From Rostrohypoxylon terebratum (lineage: Eukaryota; Ascomycota; Sordariomycetes; Xylariales; Hypoxylaceae): DNA of 64,000 nt. The notes under the pieces are model-generated. The model was not told where the DNA came from. It was given only the letters and a program-made list of their open reading frames with translations, and did no database searches. How positions within the stretch are numbered: the first letter of the stretch is position 1; the number at the start of each line of letters is the position of its first letter. The DNA lies in NCBI GenBank assembly GCA_022497145.1, contig MU385900.1, positions 62,001 to 126,000 on the forward strand, given 5' to 3'. Of this stretch, positions 1-12,189 are shown piece after piece. The translations under genes and the position numbers were made by a program.

Positions 1-20
1 CGAGCATCGGCCAGATTTTG

Positions 21-1194
21 ATGTCGAAGAGAGTACGATATACCGTCATTTCGTTCGCCACCTTTGGTCTATTCTTCCTCGCCTTCCGAAACTACGATCG
101 TTTGCCGTCCATCGAGAGCTTTCGAGGAAACACTGCCGCCGGCGCCAACTGCCCTCCCGCCGTCGTACCATCCTTCGAAGATGCGCAAGTCAATTGGTCG
201 CAGTTCGCCTACACTCAATATGTCACTAATGCTGCATATCTATGTAACTCCGTGATGATCTTCGAGACTTTGTCCCGCCTGGGCAGCAAGGCCGACCGTG
301 TTATGATGTATCCCGAGACTATGATGGACCCCGCAGAGACGAACCCGTCGTCGGAAGAGGCTAGGTTGATTGTCAAGGCCCGGGACGAGTATAAGGTTAA
401 GCTAGTACCGGTTTCCGTTCAGCGAAGGGCTGGCGGCGATGGTGAGTTCACTTGATCACCTGTACCCCCCTCTGCTGTCTCTCTGTTTCTAACTCCTGCC
501 AGCTACCTGGGCCGAATCCTTCACCAAGCTTCTTGCCTTCAACCAAACCCAGTATAAACGTGTCCTGAATGTAGATTCGGACGCTACTATTCTTCAGACT
601 ATGGACGAATTGTTCCTGATGCCGCCGTGTCCCGTTGCCATGCCTCGCGCCTACTGGTTATTCCCAGACAACAAGATATTGTCATCCCAACTAATGCTAG
701 TCCAGCCGAGCGCTGTTGAGTTTGACAGGATAATGAAGAAGATGGAGACGGCTGGGCGCAACGACTACGACATGGAGATTGTGAATCAGTTATATATCGA
801 TACTGCCATGATCCTTCCTCACCGTCCCTACGACTTATTGACAGGCGAGTTCCGGGGAGACAACCACGTGAACTACCTCGGCACTGATAGAGAAGAATGG
901 GACCCTGTCGCTATTTTCAATGAGGCCAAATTCCTCCACTTTTCTGACTGGCCTGTGCCGAAACCGTGGATCTCGATGTCCGATTCGATGCGGCAAGATA
1001 AGCAGCCTAAGTGCGTGGAGAAGAATGGCCAAGAGGACTGCTCCGCCCGAGAATTGTGGAATGGGTTCTATAATGATTTCGCACAAAGGCGCTCAGTAAG
1101 TATATCCCATTCTCAATGAATCGCACTACGGGAACCATGATACTAATGCAATGACTAGACTGTGTGTAGCACCCGGAAGAAGGGAAAGCGATGA
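21..1194 (+). CDS. GT8-like glycosyltransferase (GNT1 type), type II membrane protein
   Basis: Probable Golgi nucleotide-sugar transferase. Model: exons 21-441, 503-1095 and 1159-1194; introns start GTGAGT and GTAAGT, phases match, giving 349 residues. A signal anchor (about residues 8-22, ISFATFGLFFLAF) follows a basic start (MSKRVRY). A DxD-type metal/sugar site sits in NVDSDAT after the first intron, followed by the family's LMLVQPS and HFSDWPVPKPW segments. The family (fungal GNT1-like GT8) adds a sugar, classically GlcNAc, to glycans; the exact donor and acceptor here are inferred. The third exon is short (TVCSTRKKGKR); an alternative acceptor at 1168-1169 would end the gene at 1199. The ATG at 21 is the first in frame, but only 20 bases lie upstream, so a further 5' exon cannot be excluded. 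Confidence 0.82.
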
Positions 1195-3481
1195 GTTAGT
1201 CGCATCGGCGAAGGTTCGATTGGTTAAGGTAATTTTTTGGCAATGAAAAAAAAATATTGAATTGTATTTTACGTGGCACGATATGTTCTAGATACCAGCA
1301 TTGACGGGGGTGTCTTTGCGTCTCCAGTTGAGAGTGTTAATATATTAGCAGTGTACTGAGTACTGGCCTTGCTATTCTTCGCGTGGTTTTTGCTCCAGTA
1401 GATCGTTCCAAGGACACTGAGCAAATGTAAATCAACAATCACTAATATCTAGCTATGCTCTAAGAACCCCAATATGGCTCTAAATCTGTCACCAAGCAAT
1501 AGAAACTGACCCCATATCCAGCCACATCGTCTTAGCGACCTCAGCACACCAAGGGAACAGACATGTCTAGCTATAGCTTCTCATCATCGAGTCGTAGTCC
1601 AATCATGAACATAGATGTCATTACGTTACCAATACGGTATTCACGTGTTCATCTATATTTTGCCTGACGCTTCACCATCTTTCCAAGACCTAAGTTATTT
1701 CACACCACCCTACCGACCAAATATACAAATATAGGCCGCTCGTCTACTACCAAGTACCTAGGGCCCAGGTAGTGTCATCCAGCCCATGTAGCGCACTACT
1801 CTACTCGTTTTAGGATGTTAGTTGATACCTAAACAATAGCGTGGCCCCATCGAGTTTGATTCTAGGAGTGTACTCAGTATATAACCGGTAACGCAAACCA
1901 CAAAATTTCTTCCACTTCCCTTGAGCTCTTGATATTCGACCTATAAAACGACATACTGTATATAGGCAAGAAAGTTTGTAACTCTTAGCTACCGGTATAC
2001 AACCCCCCCAATTAACTCCAAGTTCAAAGCTTACCTAGGCATGTAAATATTGAAGAGACAATGGGAATCTACATCCTAGTGAAGACCTACTTGACCCATT
2101 TACCCAATTAGGTATTGAGCGATGATGCCAAAGTCCCGTCCTTCCCTATTAGAGACAGTTTGTATCTTATACTCATGCTTTATATTCTAACTTGAATGCG
2201 GTTTAAGTTTGAGACTTTTCTAGGCCAGAAGCTAAATAGCTCATCTTAAGTATAATATGACGTTTCCGAACACCCATGTGAAACGGATGGAGAATTGACT
2301 TTTGGAATGTGCCACGGCGAACTAAGCGGAGGAAGGTAGGTAGGACCTAGGTATGACATCGGAAATCGGAACGTGGTATGATCGATTATGTAATTCTAGT
2401 TAGGTACTTTGCCGGCAGCGGGCAGCGGGCAGCGTCCCCTTGAAGAATTGGAAACTACACCGCAATGAGGCTTTTTTTTCTTTTCTAAAAAAAAGTTTCC
2501 TTCTTTTTCTTCTTGTTCTTTCAACTTCTCTGCCAGGTCTGCATCGTTCAGCTCATGATAGCTGAATCCGCCTGAGGGATATACGAAATTTTCTAAACCG
2601 TGTCGAAACCACCAATTAGGATCAGTCAGATATCAGGCTTAGTCCAACAAAGGTAACAAAGGACCAAAAGGACCCCAAGTTTCACCATATGGCGGTCAGC
2701 CGAAATTCCAAATTCGTGGCTTCGGTAGATTGCGGCAGACTGCAGCGACCAGCAGAGACCAGCAGAGACCAGCAGAGAAAAAGTTATGTGTATGCGGCAA
2801 TAGATAATCGAGTGAGTGGACCATCAAAATCCCACTAACGAATATTATGGAGACGCCGTGATTCGCCCACACCCTATTACGGTATTACCACCATTACCGT
2901 CCATCATAACTCGCTGTAGTATATCTATGTAAGAGCCGGCCAAGAGATGAGCGAACCAGGATGTCGGATTCAGGGTCCCCCACGCGCGGTCTACCTGGTC
3001 TACCACAGGCTGGAATGATCGCCTGAATTAGCTAGAGAGCAACAGGATCGCGCCCCGAAGAAGGAGACGGGTAAATATAACAGAAGGAAAAGGAAGGTGA
3101 TCACACGAGAGCGACGAGCCAGAGTGCCGCCACGTCGGATCCGATTTCATTTTTAATCAATCTCTCCAGCTACACTTTACACAACATACACCACCTGGCA
3201 CCCTCTATAAGCCTGGAGAGAATCCCCGCTCTCGCTGGTATCTCCAGCGGTACCCCGGCTGTACAGCTGTAGTAGTACCTACTACCTAGACTCCTACATA
3301 GAGACAGTGTTTGCATGCATATGGCCGCACACGGCTTATTCCGGTTTAGCTCATGCTGTGCAGCCTACGAACTCCGGAGCCGATACAGATAGGACGCAAC
3401 GCATTTCAGTGGCCAAAATTTACGCTGCACAAGCCTAGTAGATGTTGAAGCGCGCACGAGATCAGTGCGTCTCGACAGTCG
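1195..3481. other. Intergenic, 2.3 kb
   Basis: No convincing reading frame. It holds a GGCAGCG triplet repeat (2414-2434), two and a half copies of AGCAGAGACC (2751-2778) and several TACCTAGG-type motifs. The right part is presumably the promoter and leader of the next gene. Confidence 0.6.
2751..2778. repeat. Short tandem repeat, 10-bp unit AGCAGAGACC
   Basis: Two full copies plus AGCAGAGA, preceded by the related AGCGACC. Seen directly; no function inferred. Confidence 0.85.
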
Positions 3482-5993
3482 ATGATGGCCATCGACGTCG
3501 AGGAGCTCGTCATCCAACCCTTCCGCGAGGTCGTGGAGCGGGGCAAGGAAGCCGTCTCCAATGCCGAGGGAGTGAACGACGGTGAAAATGAGGATGACGC
3601 CGACCCGTCTAACGACCAAGATGCAACGGAAATGCTCAAGGCCGCGCGTTCACTAGTACGGGAGGGCGAGAGGGCTTTGCAAAGACTACTCCCGCTGTGG
3701 AAGGAGCGTGTCGAAAAATACGGTGACGCTTTCACTGAAACCATGCGACAAAATGGTGAATTTTTTACCCTGTTATATTATCTTATACTGCTGATCAAGC
3801 GTCGAATGAGCCTGTGAGATGTATCACTAACATCCAATTCACAGATAAAATTCTCGATAGCCAACGGCGATTGGAAGATCTTCTCTACGATCTAGACGAT
3901 TTCGTTCAGGTCGATTCCTTCGATGCCGCCAAGTTCGCGGAAGTTCAAGCAGCATCAAAATCATTCGCCCTTACTCTAATGGAAACCATCAGGAGATTGC
4001 ATATTGAAGAGAGCGCACCATCAGTATCAACTATTCCTTCGTGGATACAGCCACTATCAACAAGGGGCCCAAACGGCAACAACAGCAACACAGGCTCTAC
4101 CACCACCTCAAAGTTGAATGAGAATGCCGACATTAGTGGGGCAAATACACCTGCCCGACGGCCATCCAGTCCTGACATTCTGGGGGCAGAACGCGACTTT
4201 ATCAGCCTCGTGTCGGGTCCCTCTAGTGTTCCGCCCCCGAATTCGCGGACGTCAGCGTGGGTTAGCGAGCAGACGACGACAGCAAAGTTGTGGCCTCGCA
4301 GTAACTCGATTCCCGAGGACGATTATTATGTGGGTCAGCCCATGATATTCAACAATCTTGACAGCGTGGCTCTACACGGCCAAGAGACACCATTGCCGGC
4401 AGCGCCACCCAACGCGCCCTACAGCCCAGGAACCTCTTATAGTAGAGTGTCTTGGTATACCAGCACTGGAAGTCATGCATCCGGGCCGAGGTCGTCAGTC
4501 CATATCCCTACGAGCGACCAAAGAACGACTTCACTTGCGAGGCCAGGCCCGTCTGAAGAGCGCGGATCAAAAGAACTTGAACCGCCACTACCAAGTGCGC
4601 AACCTATTTACGAAGATGGCCTCATACCAGCGGAAGAGCTCTTCGAGCGACGAGCGAATTCATCTTCAGGCTATCAAATAGGTTTGGATAGCAGTCTTTA
4701 CATACAGAAGGGCTTATGTCCTGGCGCACAGACATACCGAGTTAAGGGACGTAAGAGCGCTACCAAGACCGTGATGGAATATGTGAGTAGATTTCAATCT
4801 GTGATGCGACTTCCTATAATTAAGACGGGAAAACAAGATGGCCTAAGCTAATAATAAATATGATTAGGGGACAAGACGAAGTCTTTGCCGATGTACAGAT
4901 TGCGAATTTACGCAAAATTTATTAGAAGCTGAGCTCGACACCGCCCAAGACTGTGAGAAACCCTCTCGAATGATAAAAAGGTCGGCCTTATTGACTGAAG
5001 CAATTCATAGCAACGGCGAATTTCTGCAAGGCTGGAGTTATGTATCGTCTTCGTTTTCTATATAAGTCACATTTAACCTCTACTTCAGCATTCACAGCGC
5101 AATTTGGTTGCCTATTCTGTGCGCAGAAGGGCCACACTGTTTATGCGGACGATGCGACTGTCTTTACAACACAGGAGCAGCTTTTCAAACATTTATCGCG
5201 GCACCCTCAACCCTTACCAGAGATACCCGGTGTTGTGATTTTGTACGGCGACGTATATAAGGACAACCCGCATGCTGAGGATTACGACCTTCACTTCCAA
5301 AACCCCCCGGTTGCTAGTATCCTCCCTGATGCAGCGTCCCTTGCGAAGCTTCCGTCTGGAGTGGCCGTCAAGAGCCACGTCAGGCGATACGGACGCGATC
5401 TGACGGACCCCGATGGTAACTCGGAGCAGGTGTTGAAATTTTTGGAAGGTGCGCGCATCGTTGGAATAGAATTCCCAGAGAAATGGAAGGGAAAGTGGTG
5501 TACTGGATGGCATGATGGGCAATGGGGCTCTTTCGCTGCGAAGCATGTGGTTCTGGAATTACCGGCACAGACTCCAGGTCCAAGCACAAGTGCTGAGGGA
5601 ATGTTCGTGACGATACGTTGGAAGTGGGAAGTGAAGGACACGACGAACGGATGGCTACCACTGGATAAGGACGAGACTTTATCCAACGTTACTTGTAGGT
5701 CCTCAGTCCACTCCCATCCCCACCCCCACACTATGCTGCGATGGATTGCTGCTAACTCTAGTTCTTCAATTACAGGGATCAATCGAGATGATTGGTGTTG
5801 GTCAGGGATGAAGAAGAATGGGAAAGGAGGACTCTTCCCACGATCTCACATTAAACTAGAGTCTCTTCGAGGAAGTGCTGTCTGGCGTGGGGAGGGGGAG
5901 GAGGAAGACATGCCTAAGGCTAAGAAACAAAACAGCTTTGGGTTACCATCGATCAAGATGCGTAGGATGACTATGGGAAGTTCCACATCTTGA
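3482..5993 (+). CDS. Conserved fungal protein with zinc-finger-like and SH3-like segments
   Basis: Function unknown. Model: exons 3482-3755, 3845-4782, 4868-4952, 5011-5694 and 5776-5993; all phases agree, giving 732 residues. The N-terminal 150 residues are helical and acidic (LVREGERALQRLLPLWKERV; LLYDLDDFVQVD). Residues about 170-400 are Ser/Pro-rich and look disordered. Then come a cysteine cluster (LCRCTDCEF, about residue 410) and a C2H2-like pattern (GCLFCAQKGH...FKHLSRH, about 466-496). The C-terminus has SH3-like text (KGKWCTGWHDGQWGSF; DDWCWSGMKKNGKGGLFPRSHI, about 660-690). The intron at 4953-5010 was chosen because it joins a continuous AGVMYRLRFLYKSHL segment to the zinc region. 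An adaptor or scaffold role is only inferred from SH3-like and cysteine modules. Splicing around 4950-5090 is the least certain part. Confidence 0.78.
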
Positions 5994-7393
5994 TACGGAG
6001 TTAGAGGCTGGTGTTTTCAGTGTTGTTTTAGTACATATTACCCCACGGTGTTGAGGATCATCGACCGCACATGTATACCTGTATACCCGCTATTTTCAGG
6101 ACTATACCATGCATTTTCCATTTTTCATTCTCAACCAAAATACCCTTCTATTATATCCTCCATTTGTATGCCATAGGCGAAACTCTTGAAAATCTGAGGC
6201 TATCGTGAGCTTAAAGTGCTTGGAGGAGTAAAAAATGACCCCGCGCCTCCAAAAGTCACCAGCCATATCATCCCCACTTTCACTGCTGGTGGGTACATTC
6301 GGATACCCCACTTTCACATTAACTTGTGGCTTTACCACCGTCCCACGCAACCACGTACCGACGCTAAGGCAAAAGCGGGTGTGATGACATCACCGGAGCG
6401 TTTGCTCCCTGTCGTTCAGCTCGTGCAGCTCGTGGTGATGAGTAAAAGAGCAGCGGCCAAGCCAGCCTTGCAGCTTCCAGCGATCGAGATTACAGCCGCA
6501 TGGAAAGAGCAGAACAGTCCTATTCGATGAGGTGCTTGGAAGTCAAATGCTCCCTGGCAGCCCTGGTCCCTTCCTACTACTTCGAATCTCCAGCTAGTAG
6601 TGCACGGAGCTTGGTTGCTTGGGTCATCTTTGAATTGTGTGCATGTAGTTGCTGCAGTTGCTGTAGCTACTACGTCATATTTGTAAAACGCAGTGGCCAC
6701 CCTTACACAAAGCACGATCGAAGCTTCCCCATCGAATGCCCAGATGAGCTATTGAATGGGCTGATGGGGGTGGTGTACAGTAGGTATCTTTCTACTTAAT
6801 TCTTTAGTCAAGATACATGTTGTCTCCGTGCGACGCCCGAAGCTTTACTAGGTAGGTACCTAGGGAATATGTATTTCATTGTAAATGGGCATCGTACCTT
6901 CTTGATTGACCTTGATTGATCTAGCTGAATATTTCTCATTTTTTAAAATTAAAGGCGAATTCCCAATTTCCAACTTCCAATCTGTAACTTTGACCTGAAC
7001 AACTACAACTTCCGCACTAGGGCCAGTTTGTGGCAGCCTTGGAACAGCTGGACGGTAAACAAAAAAAAAAGCAGTGACGTGATACATTTTTTCATCATCA
7101 TCTTTCGTCACACTCATCATACATTCATCCAACTCCACTACCTCTTGGCCCTCCTGGACCTCGTTTCCACCGTTTCCACCGTTTCCACCTCACGCTAAAC
7201 AACACCGTTGCCTCTATCTCTTTTCATACTCCACGATACATTCTACCATACATTCTACCATACTTTCCACGATACTTGCACCTTCATCACCTAGCTTTCT
7301 CTTACCATACCACTATAAACCGACAACCATTCTCAATAGCAGGATCTCGGAGAAAAAAACTGTCGGAAACTGGCACCACCAATCTGATTCATC
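5994..7393. other. Intergenic, 1.4 kb
   Basis: Only short overlapping frames with no recognisable protein. The last 250 bases are pyrimidine-rich and look like the leader of the Ish1-repeat gene; they contain three perfect copies of CGTTTCCAC (7162-7188) and repeated TTCTACCATAC. Confidence 0.6.
7162..7188. repeat. Tandem repeat, three copies of CGTTTCCAC
   Basis: Three perfect 9-bp copies, about 210 bases before the start codon of the Ish1/Msc1-like gene, probably within its leader. Confidence 0.85.
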
Positions 7394-9345
7394 ATGAGGT
7401 TGTTATCAACCGTCCTATCCCTCACCCTCGCGGCGGATGCCGTCGTTGGTAGTAGCTGGTTCAGCAAAGCTGGTAAGTGATTACAGTGTCGTTATATTTC
7501 ATTGCAAATTTATACACCACCATATCCATATTCAATAGTAAAACACATTCTATTTGATTCATTTGCTAATACAGTAATACGTACAGCATACAACAAGTGG
7601 CATGAGACCGAATTGGAGCGATGGCTCTCCGACAACGACATCCCCTACCCTACCCCCGCTGACCGCAAAGACCTGGAAGACCTCATCCAGAAGAACTGGG
7701 ATGCTTACGCTGTTTCCCCTTACAAGAACTGGGATACTGAGAAGCTTACAACATATCTCTCGTCGAAAGGTGTGGAGACAAAGGACTCTGCCAAGTCAAG
7801 CAAGGATGCGCTCGTTTCCCAGGTAGCCAATACCTGGTATGAGACGGAGGATAAGGCCCAAACAGCTTGGACTGACGTACAGGACTGGATCTTCGACACC
7901 TGGACTGAGAGTTCTCTGAAGGCATTCGCCGACAAACACAACATTCCAGGTGATTATAATTTGTTAATCCCCTCTCTTATACTTTGCTAATCCCAAGACA
8001 GTCCCCCAGCCTCGTACTCGAGACACTCTCCTCCAGAAGATCCGTTCCAACTACGAGACAGTGGCAAAGAAAGCAGGAGAGGCTGCATCATACCCTGGAA
8101 ACTGGCTCTACGAAACATGGTCTGAGTCTGACTTAAAGGAGTGGTTAGACACCCACGGGTTCCCCTCTCCCCAAGTCACCGAGGTAAGACAACCCGTTAT
8201 CACTTGACCGGTATATGTAACTCACAATAGTCAATGTTTAGCGTAACCGATTAGTCTCCCTAGTCCGACGCAACTCTCGCCTTGCTTCTTTGAAATTGAA
8301 AGAACAGCAAGATGCGGCATCCGCTAAAGCTAGTGTTGCGTATGCTGTGCTTACTGACAAGATTATCGATGCCTGGGGCGAGTCCCAGCTGAAGGAATTC
8401 TGTGACAAGAATGGAATCAATGGTAAGACTCTGGTATTCTCACCCATGATCCGATATTAATGAGATCGACAGTTCCCCAGGGCAGCAAGGTTAACGAGCT
8501 ACGCGCCCTTGTTCGTAAAAACCGCGCTCAGATCCTTGGCGATAACCTGTCTGCGTCTGCGACAAGCGCTTTTGGTGCTGCCACGAGCAAGGCTGGTAAC
8601 CAGTGGGCTAAAGCGACCGACGACGCGACCCTTGCCACTCAGGACGCTTTCAACACTGTAGTCGATGCTTGGTCCGTGAGCCGATTGAAGGCCTATCTAG
8701 ATGCCCGTGGAGTTCCGGTCCCCCAAGGGTCTAAGATTGATGAGCTTCGCGCTTTGGTACGACGAAACGCTCACAAAGCCGCGCACCCTTACTCTGCCTG
8801 GACATGGGATGACCTATCGTACGAGAACCTCAAGAACTACCTCATCAACAGCGGCAACGACGCTGCTAAGAAGGTCGGCGAGAGCGGCTCCGCTACCCGT
8901 GATGATCTCGTCAACGCCGCTCATTCCGCTTACTCTTCCGCATCTAGCGCCGGTGGTAATTCGTACGCCGCTGCGACAAGCTACCTCTCCCAGGCTACCC
9001 AAACGGCAAAGACTGCCACGTTCGACACGTGGAGCGAAAGTGAATTGAAGGCTTACTTAGACAGCTACGGTGTCGTAAGTTTATATTTGTTATGTTCTAT
9101 CATTCCATGCCACATACTAACGTGTCATTCAGCCTGTTCCTCAAGGTTCCACCATCAACGAACTCAAAGCCGAAGCACGCAAGCAATCTACATACTTCAA
9201 GTATGGCACTACCAACCCTGCCGGCACTGCCTTCGCCAAGATTAGCGAAAACGTTAAGGGCGCATACCAATGGGTCTTGGATCAAATCCAAGTTGGATCA
9301 GAAGCCACGAAGGAGAAGGCCGGAGCTGCCAAGGAGGAGTTGTAG
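7394..9345 (+). CDS. Ish1/Msc1-like repeat protein with signal peptide
   Basis: Model: exons 7394-7472, 7587-7949, 8002-8183, 8242-8422, 8473-9074 and 9133-9345; phases agree; 539 residues. Residues 1-20 (MRLLSTVLSLTLAADAVVGS) are a signal peptide. The rest is built from about eight copies of the Ish1 motif (W-x-E-S-x-L-K-x-[YFW]-L-D-x-x-G-[IV]-P-x-P-Q), e.g. DTWSESELKAYLDSYGV, DAWSVSRLKAYLDARGV and ETWSESDLKEWLDTHGF, alternating with helical Ala/Lys-rich linkers. The family includes fission yeast Ish1 (stress-induced, nuclear envelope) and budding yeast Msc1; a role in ER/nuclear-envelope stress response is family knowledge. Introns tend to fall inside or next to repeats, as expected from internal duplication. 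A second acceptor at 7573-7574 would add four residues (VIRT). Confidence 0.88.
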
Positions 9346-12189
9346 GTGAAGCTGCTTCTTCTACTTACTATCTAATTAATGCGCGAGATGAGTTTGGACA
9401 CGGCGGTGTCCGAAAGGAGAGGAGATTGTCAGTGACGTTACGATTACGAAGTGCGCCTTTGATACCTACGTCGGAGCCAAAACAAAAGCATCGAGCAAAT
9501 AAGGGGTCATGCTATACCTTGGATGGATTTCTTTCGCGCGGGTTTCACAGGGGAAGCATGGCAGTTACGATTGTTTTCAGGGACACACGGCCAAGTTCTG
9601 GAGTTCAAGCAAAGGGACGAGAGGCAATGGGACAGTGTGTTTTTCTAGTCAAGTTCATTGAGCAATGAAATTGTAAGACTGATATCTGATTTTATTGATT
9701 TTTGTTATGAGAACGAAAAATTATGTTATCACCATGTGCCATGGTACTTTGCTTCTTGGCCTGGTCACTCTTGGGATTCCGGGCACCTACTTACCGTATT
9801 GTAAGAGTGCTAGATGAATCATAAAAGTAGACCAGAGATTCTAAGCTAATCTGTGTGGTGTTTACCTACACCAACAATAAATGGGTCTGTAGCCCGAGCA
9901 CACACAGTACCATGAACTATGCGTATTGAATAGATTTCGATTTCTCCTTGGCGTGGGAGACGTGCAGTGCTGTCCGGCTGGACTTGTTTCTTAGGAGGTT
10001 CGCAATGAACCGGTGTCCGTAGTGAATAGGCTCTTCAAAGACCAGCTTTCAGCCATTGTGGTACGTGATATAGCAATGCGACGTTTGTATTTTATATTCG
10101 TCGTCAACCCCTGTCTAACTCTATTAAACTGTCTTTAGTAGTCTGAAGTTCGCATCAGAGGACGCTGTTCCACGGAAGCAAATTAGAGTACTGCCGTCAT
10201 ATCCCTCTTGTCGTTTCCGGTGCCCCGCGACTAGGTTGCCCCCTTTTCATGGATCGCGCGTCTGGCAGCTCAGGGGGGGGTGTGGTATTGTTTTATCTCG
10301 AGGAGTCTGCGCCGCTTCTTCGGTGTGCTTTCAGGAATACTTACTCGTCGTGCATCGGGAAGAGCTTCGTGAAAAGTCTATCTTCCAGATCGCCGTTCAG
10401 GTACGCGGCTATGAAGTCTATTTGAATCGCGTACAGACCTCGGGTCGACGCCAAGGCCTATCAATATCCTACACATCGTGGTAGAGGCCTCGTTATAACC
10501 TAGTCGATTCGCTTTCCTTTGGGTGAATCCTCGGGTACGGGTGCGGGATTTGTACTTGTCCAGCATCCCCATAGACAGGCACTTCCTTTTCAGCACCCAT
10601 TTGGGAGTCCTCTGGCTTAGTGCTAGTGGCGTCTTCTCGGATGGGGGATGCCTGCCTACTAGGTAGGTAGGTTGCCGGTCGCAGCAACAACCTTGGCCGC
10701 GTGAACGAAGTAGGTACGGTAGGCGAGTACTTCCGCATTGTTAGAATTTTCCCCGGTGTTTGTATGAGGATACTTCAACGAGCGGCCTGGACTCGGAAAT
10801 GCCATAGGTTTGGCGCCCGGAGAAGAATAGGTGAAGAGTAACCCATCCATTGCCTTTCCTCTAATATATCAGTATTAGGTCGCTCGTCTTGGAATGGTGC
10901 TTTAGACCGGTATGCGTACCTACCTAGGGCTACCTTGGATTCTTGGTGGAAGGTCTGAGTTTTGGGTCCCAATGGCGCTGAGGTGAGTCCAGAGAGGGCC
11001 TTTTATACTAGGCAGGCACCCTCGCTACGGAATAGCGTCCCGATAAAACACTGCTCGATGCCCTGAGACTCCGAGATAGGTAGATGTGTGAGAGTTCCGC
11101 TGCACGGTCGCTCGGCTGCGCAATTTTTTTCAACTCTGGGATTCCCAGTTTCTAAGAGGAGGCGCGGATTGTAGCCGCTCGCGAAAGATCTCGATAAAAT
11201 GGACAAAAGAAATATTAGTTGCCCACTTCGTGTTGGCTTGATGGTTATTCAGGTAAATATATATATAGGTAATCGGGGAAAAGACATGTGCTGTCGTGGC
11301 AAAGGAGAATAGGAATTGCTATCGGACTTACACACCTTAGGTCGCCAGCATGTCATAACATCTACGATTGAGACTGTAAAGGAGGCGGGTATGGATTGAA
11401 GAGATCACAGAGGCGAGAGCGGGAGAAGTGGGGTGGGAAATGATGCTGCTTTTTAAAACCTTCCGAATCAAGACTTCTTTTCAGACAGTATCCATGGCAA
11501 ATTCAAACACGATTACAATTACAAAACCGATGATCAAATACGACGGACTATTATGGATTGCTATACAGTGAGGGAAATGCTTTTTATTGAGTTTGCTATG
11601 AAATTACGTGACTGCGTGGTGCCATCTCCTGGTTTAAGGGAAATGGAATGACGTGAATGTGCTCATACATTTCGGTATGTGTACACACACTGTTTATACC
11701 TTGCAAATACTCCGACAAGACTTTCACAACCGGACATCATGCTTCAGATCCGTCCATTGCTGTTTCAACATGTCAGGGGTTGGTATCTGCTCGGCTGGTA
11801 TCTGAGAAAAGGAGATCGAAGAAAATGGACGACAAAATCCCAGCTGTCGATTTTCGAAGTGCCTGGTAGTTCTAGTACCTTCAAGAAACTAAATTCCTCT
11901 GATCTTAATAGAGCATGGTCGTGGGTGGGAATGACCACGTCTGCATTATTAAACTGCTAATTAAGAGGCGAGAAGATTTCCAAGATCCGTCCGAAAAGCG
12001 TGTGGGGGTAGGTACTCAATTAAGGAAAAGGGAACCACGAGACAAGACGTAGTGTGAAAGGACTGAGAGTTTTGTACTGTATTGATATGGTATAATGGCC
12101 AGGAAATGGTCTACAAAAATAGACCACACCGTCCATCGGCGTTTTTGGTAGGAAGATGTCGGGCGAGGGTAGGTAAGATGCGCAAAGGA
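9346..12189. other. Intergenic, 2.8 kb
   Basis: No supported gene. Short frames on both strands lack conserved text or matching splice sites. Several CTAGGTAGGTA-type motifs lie at about 10660 and 10915. Adjacent to the 3' ends of two convergent genes. Confidence 0.55.

Noticed and set aside
5037..5088. Intron with GTTATG donor in the zinc/SH3-like gene
   Set aside because: It would remove YRLRFLYKSHL, which reads as genuine coding sequence; the 4953-5010 intron keeps it and has a better donor.
6216..6799. Two overlapping short plus-strand frames
   Set aside because: Composition like random DNA; CSCCSCCSYY comes from a GCTGCAGTTG-type repeat.
9270..9668. Frame overlapping the end of the Ish1-repeat gene
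   Set aside because: Out of phase with the last exon, which ends cleanly at 9345.
10236..11206. Cluster of short frames on both strands
   Set aside because: None contiguous with another through plausible introns; no recognisable text.
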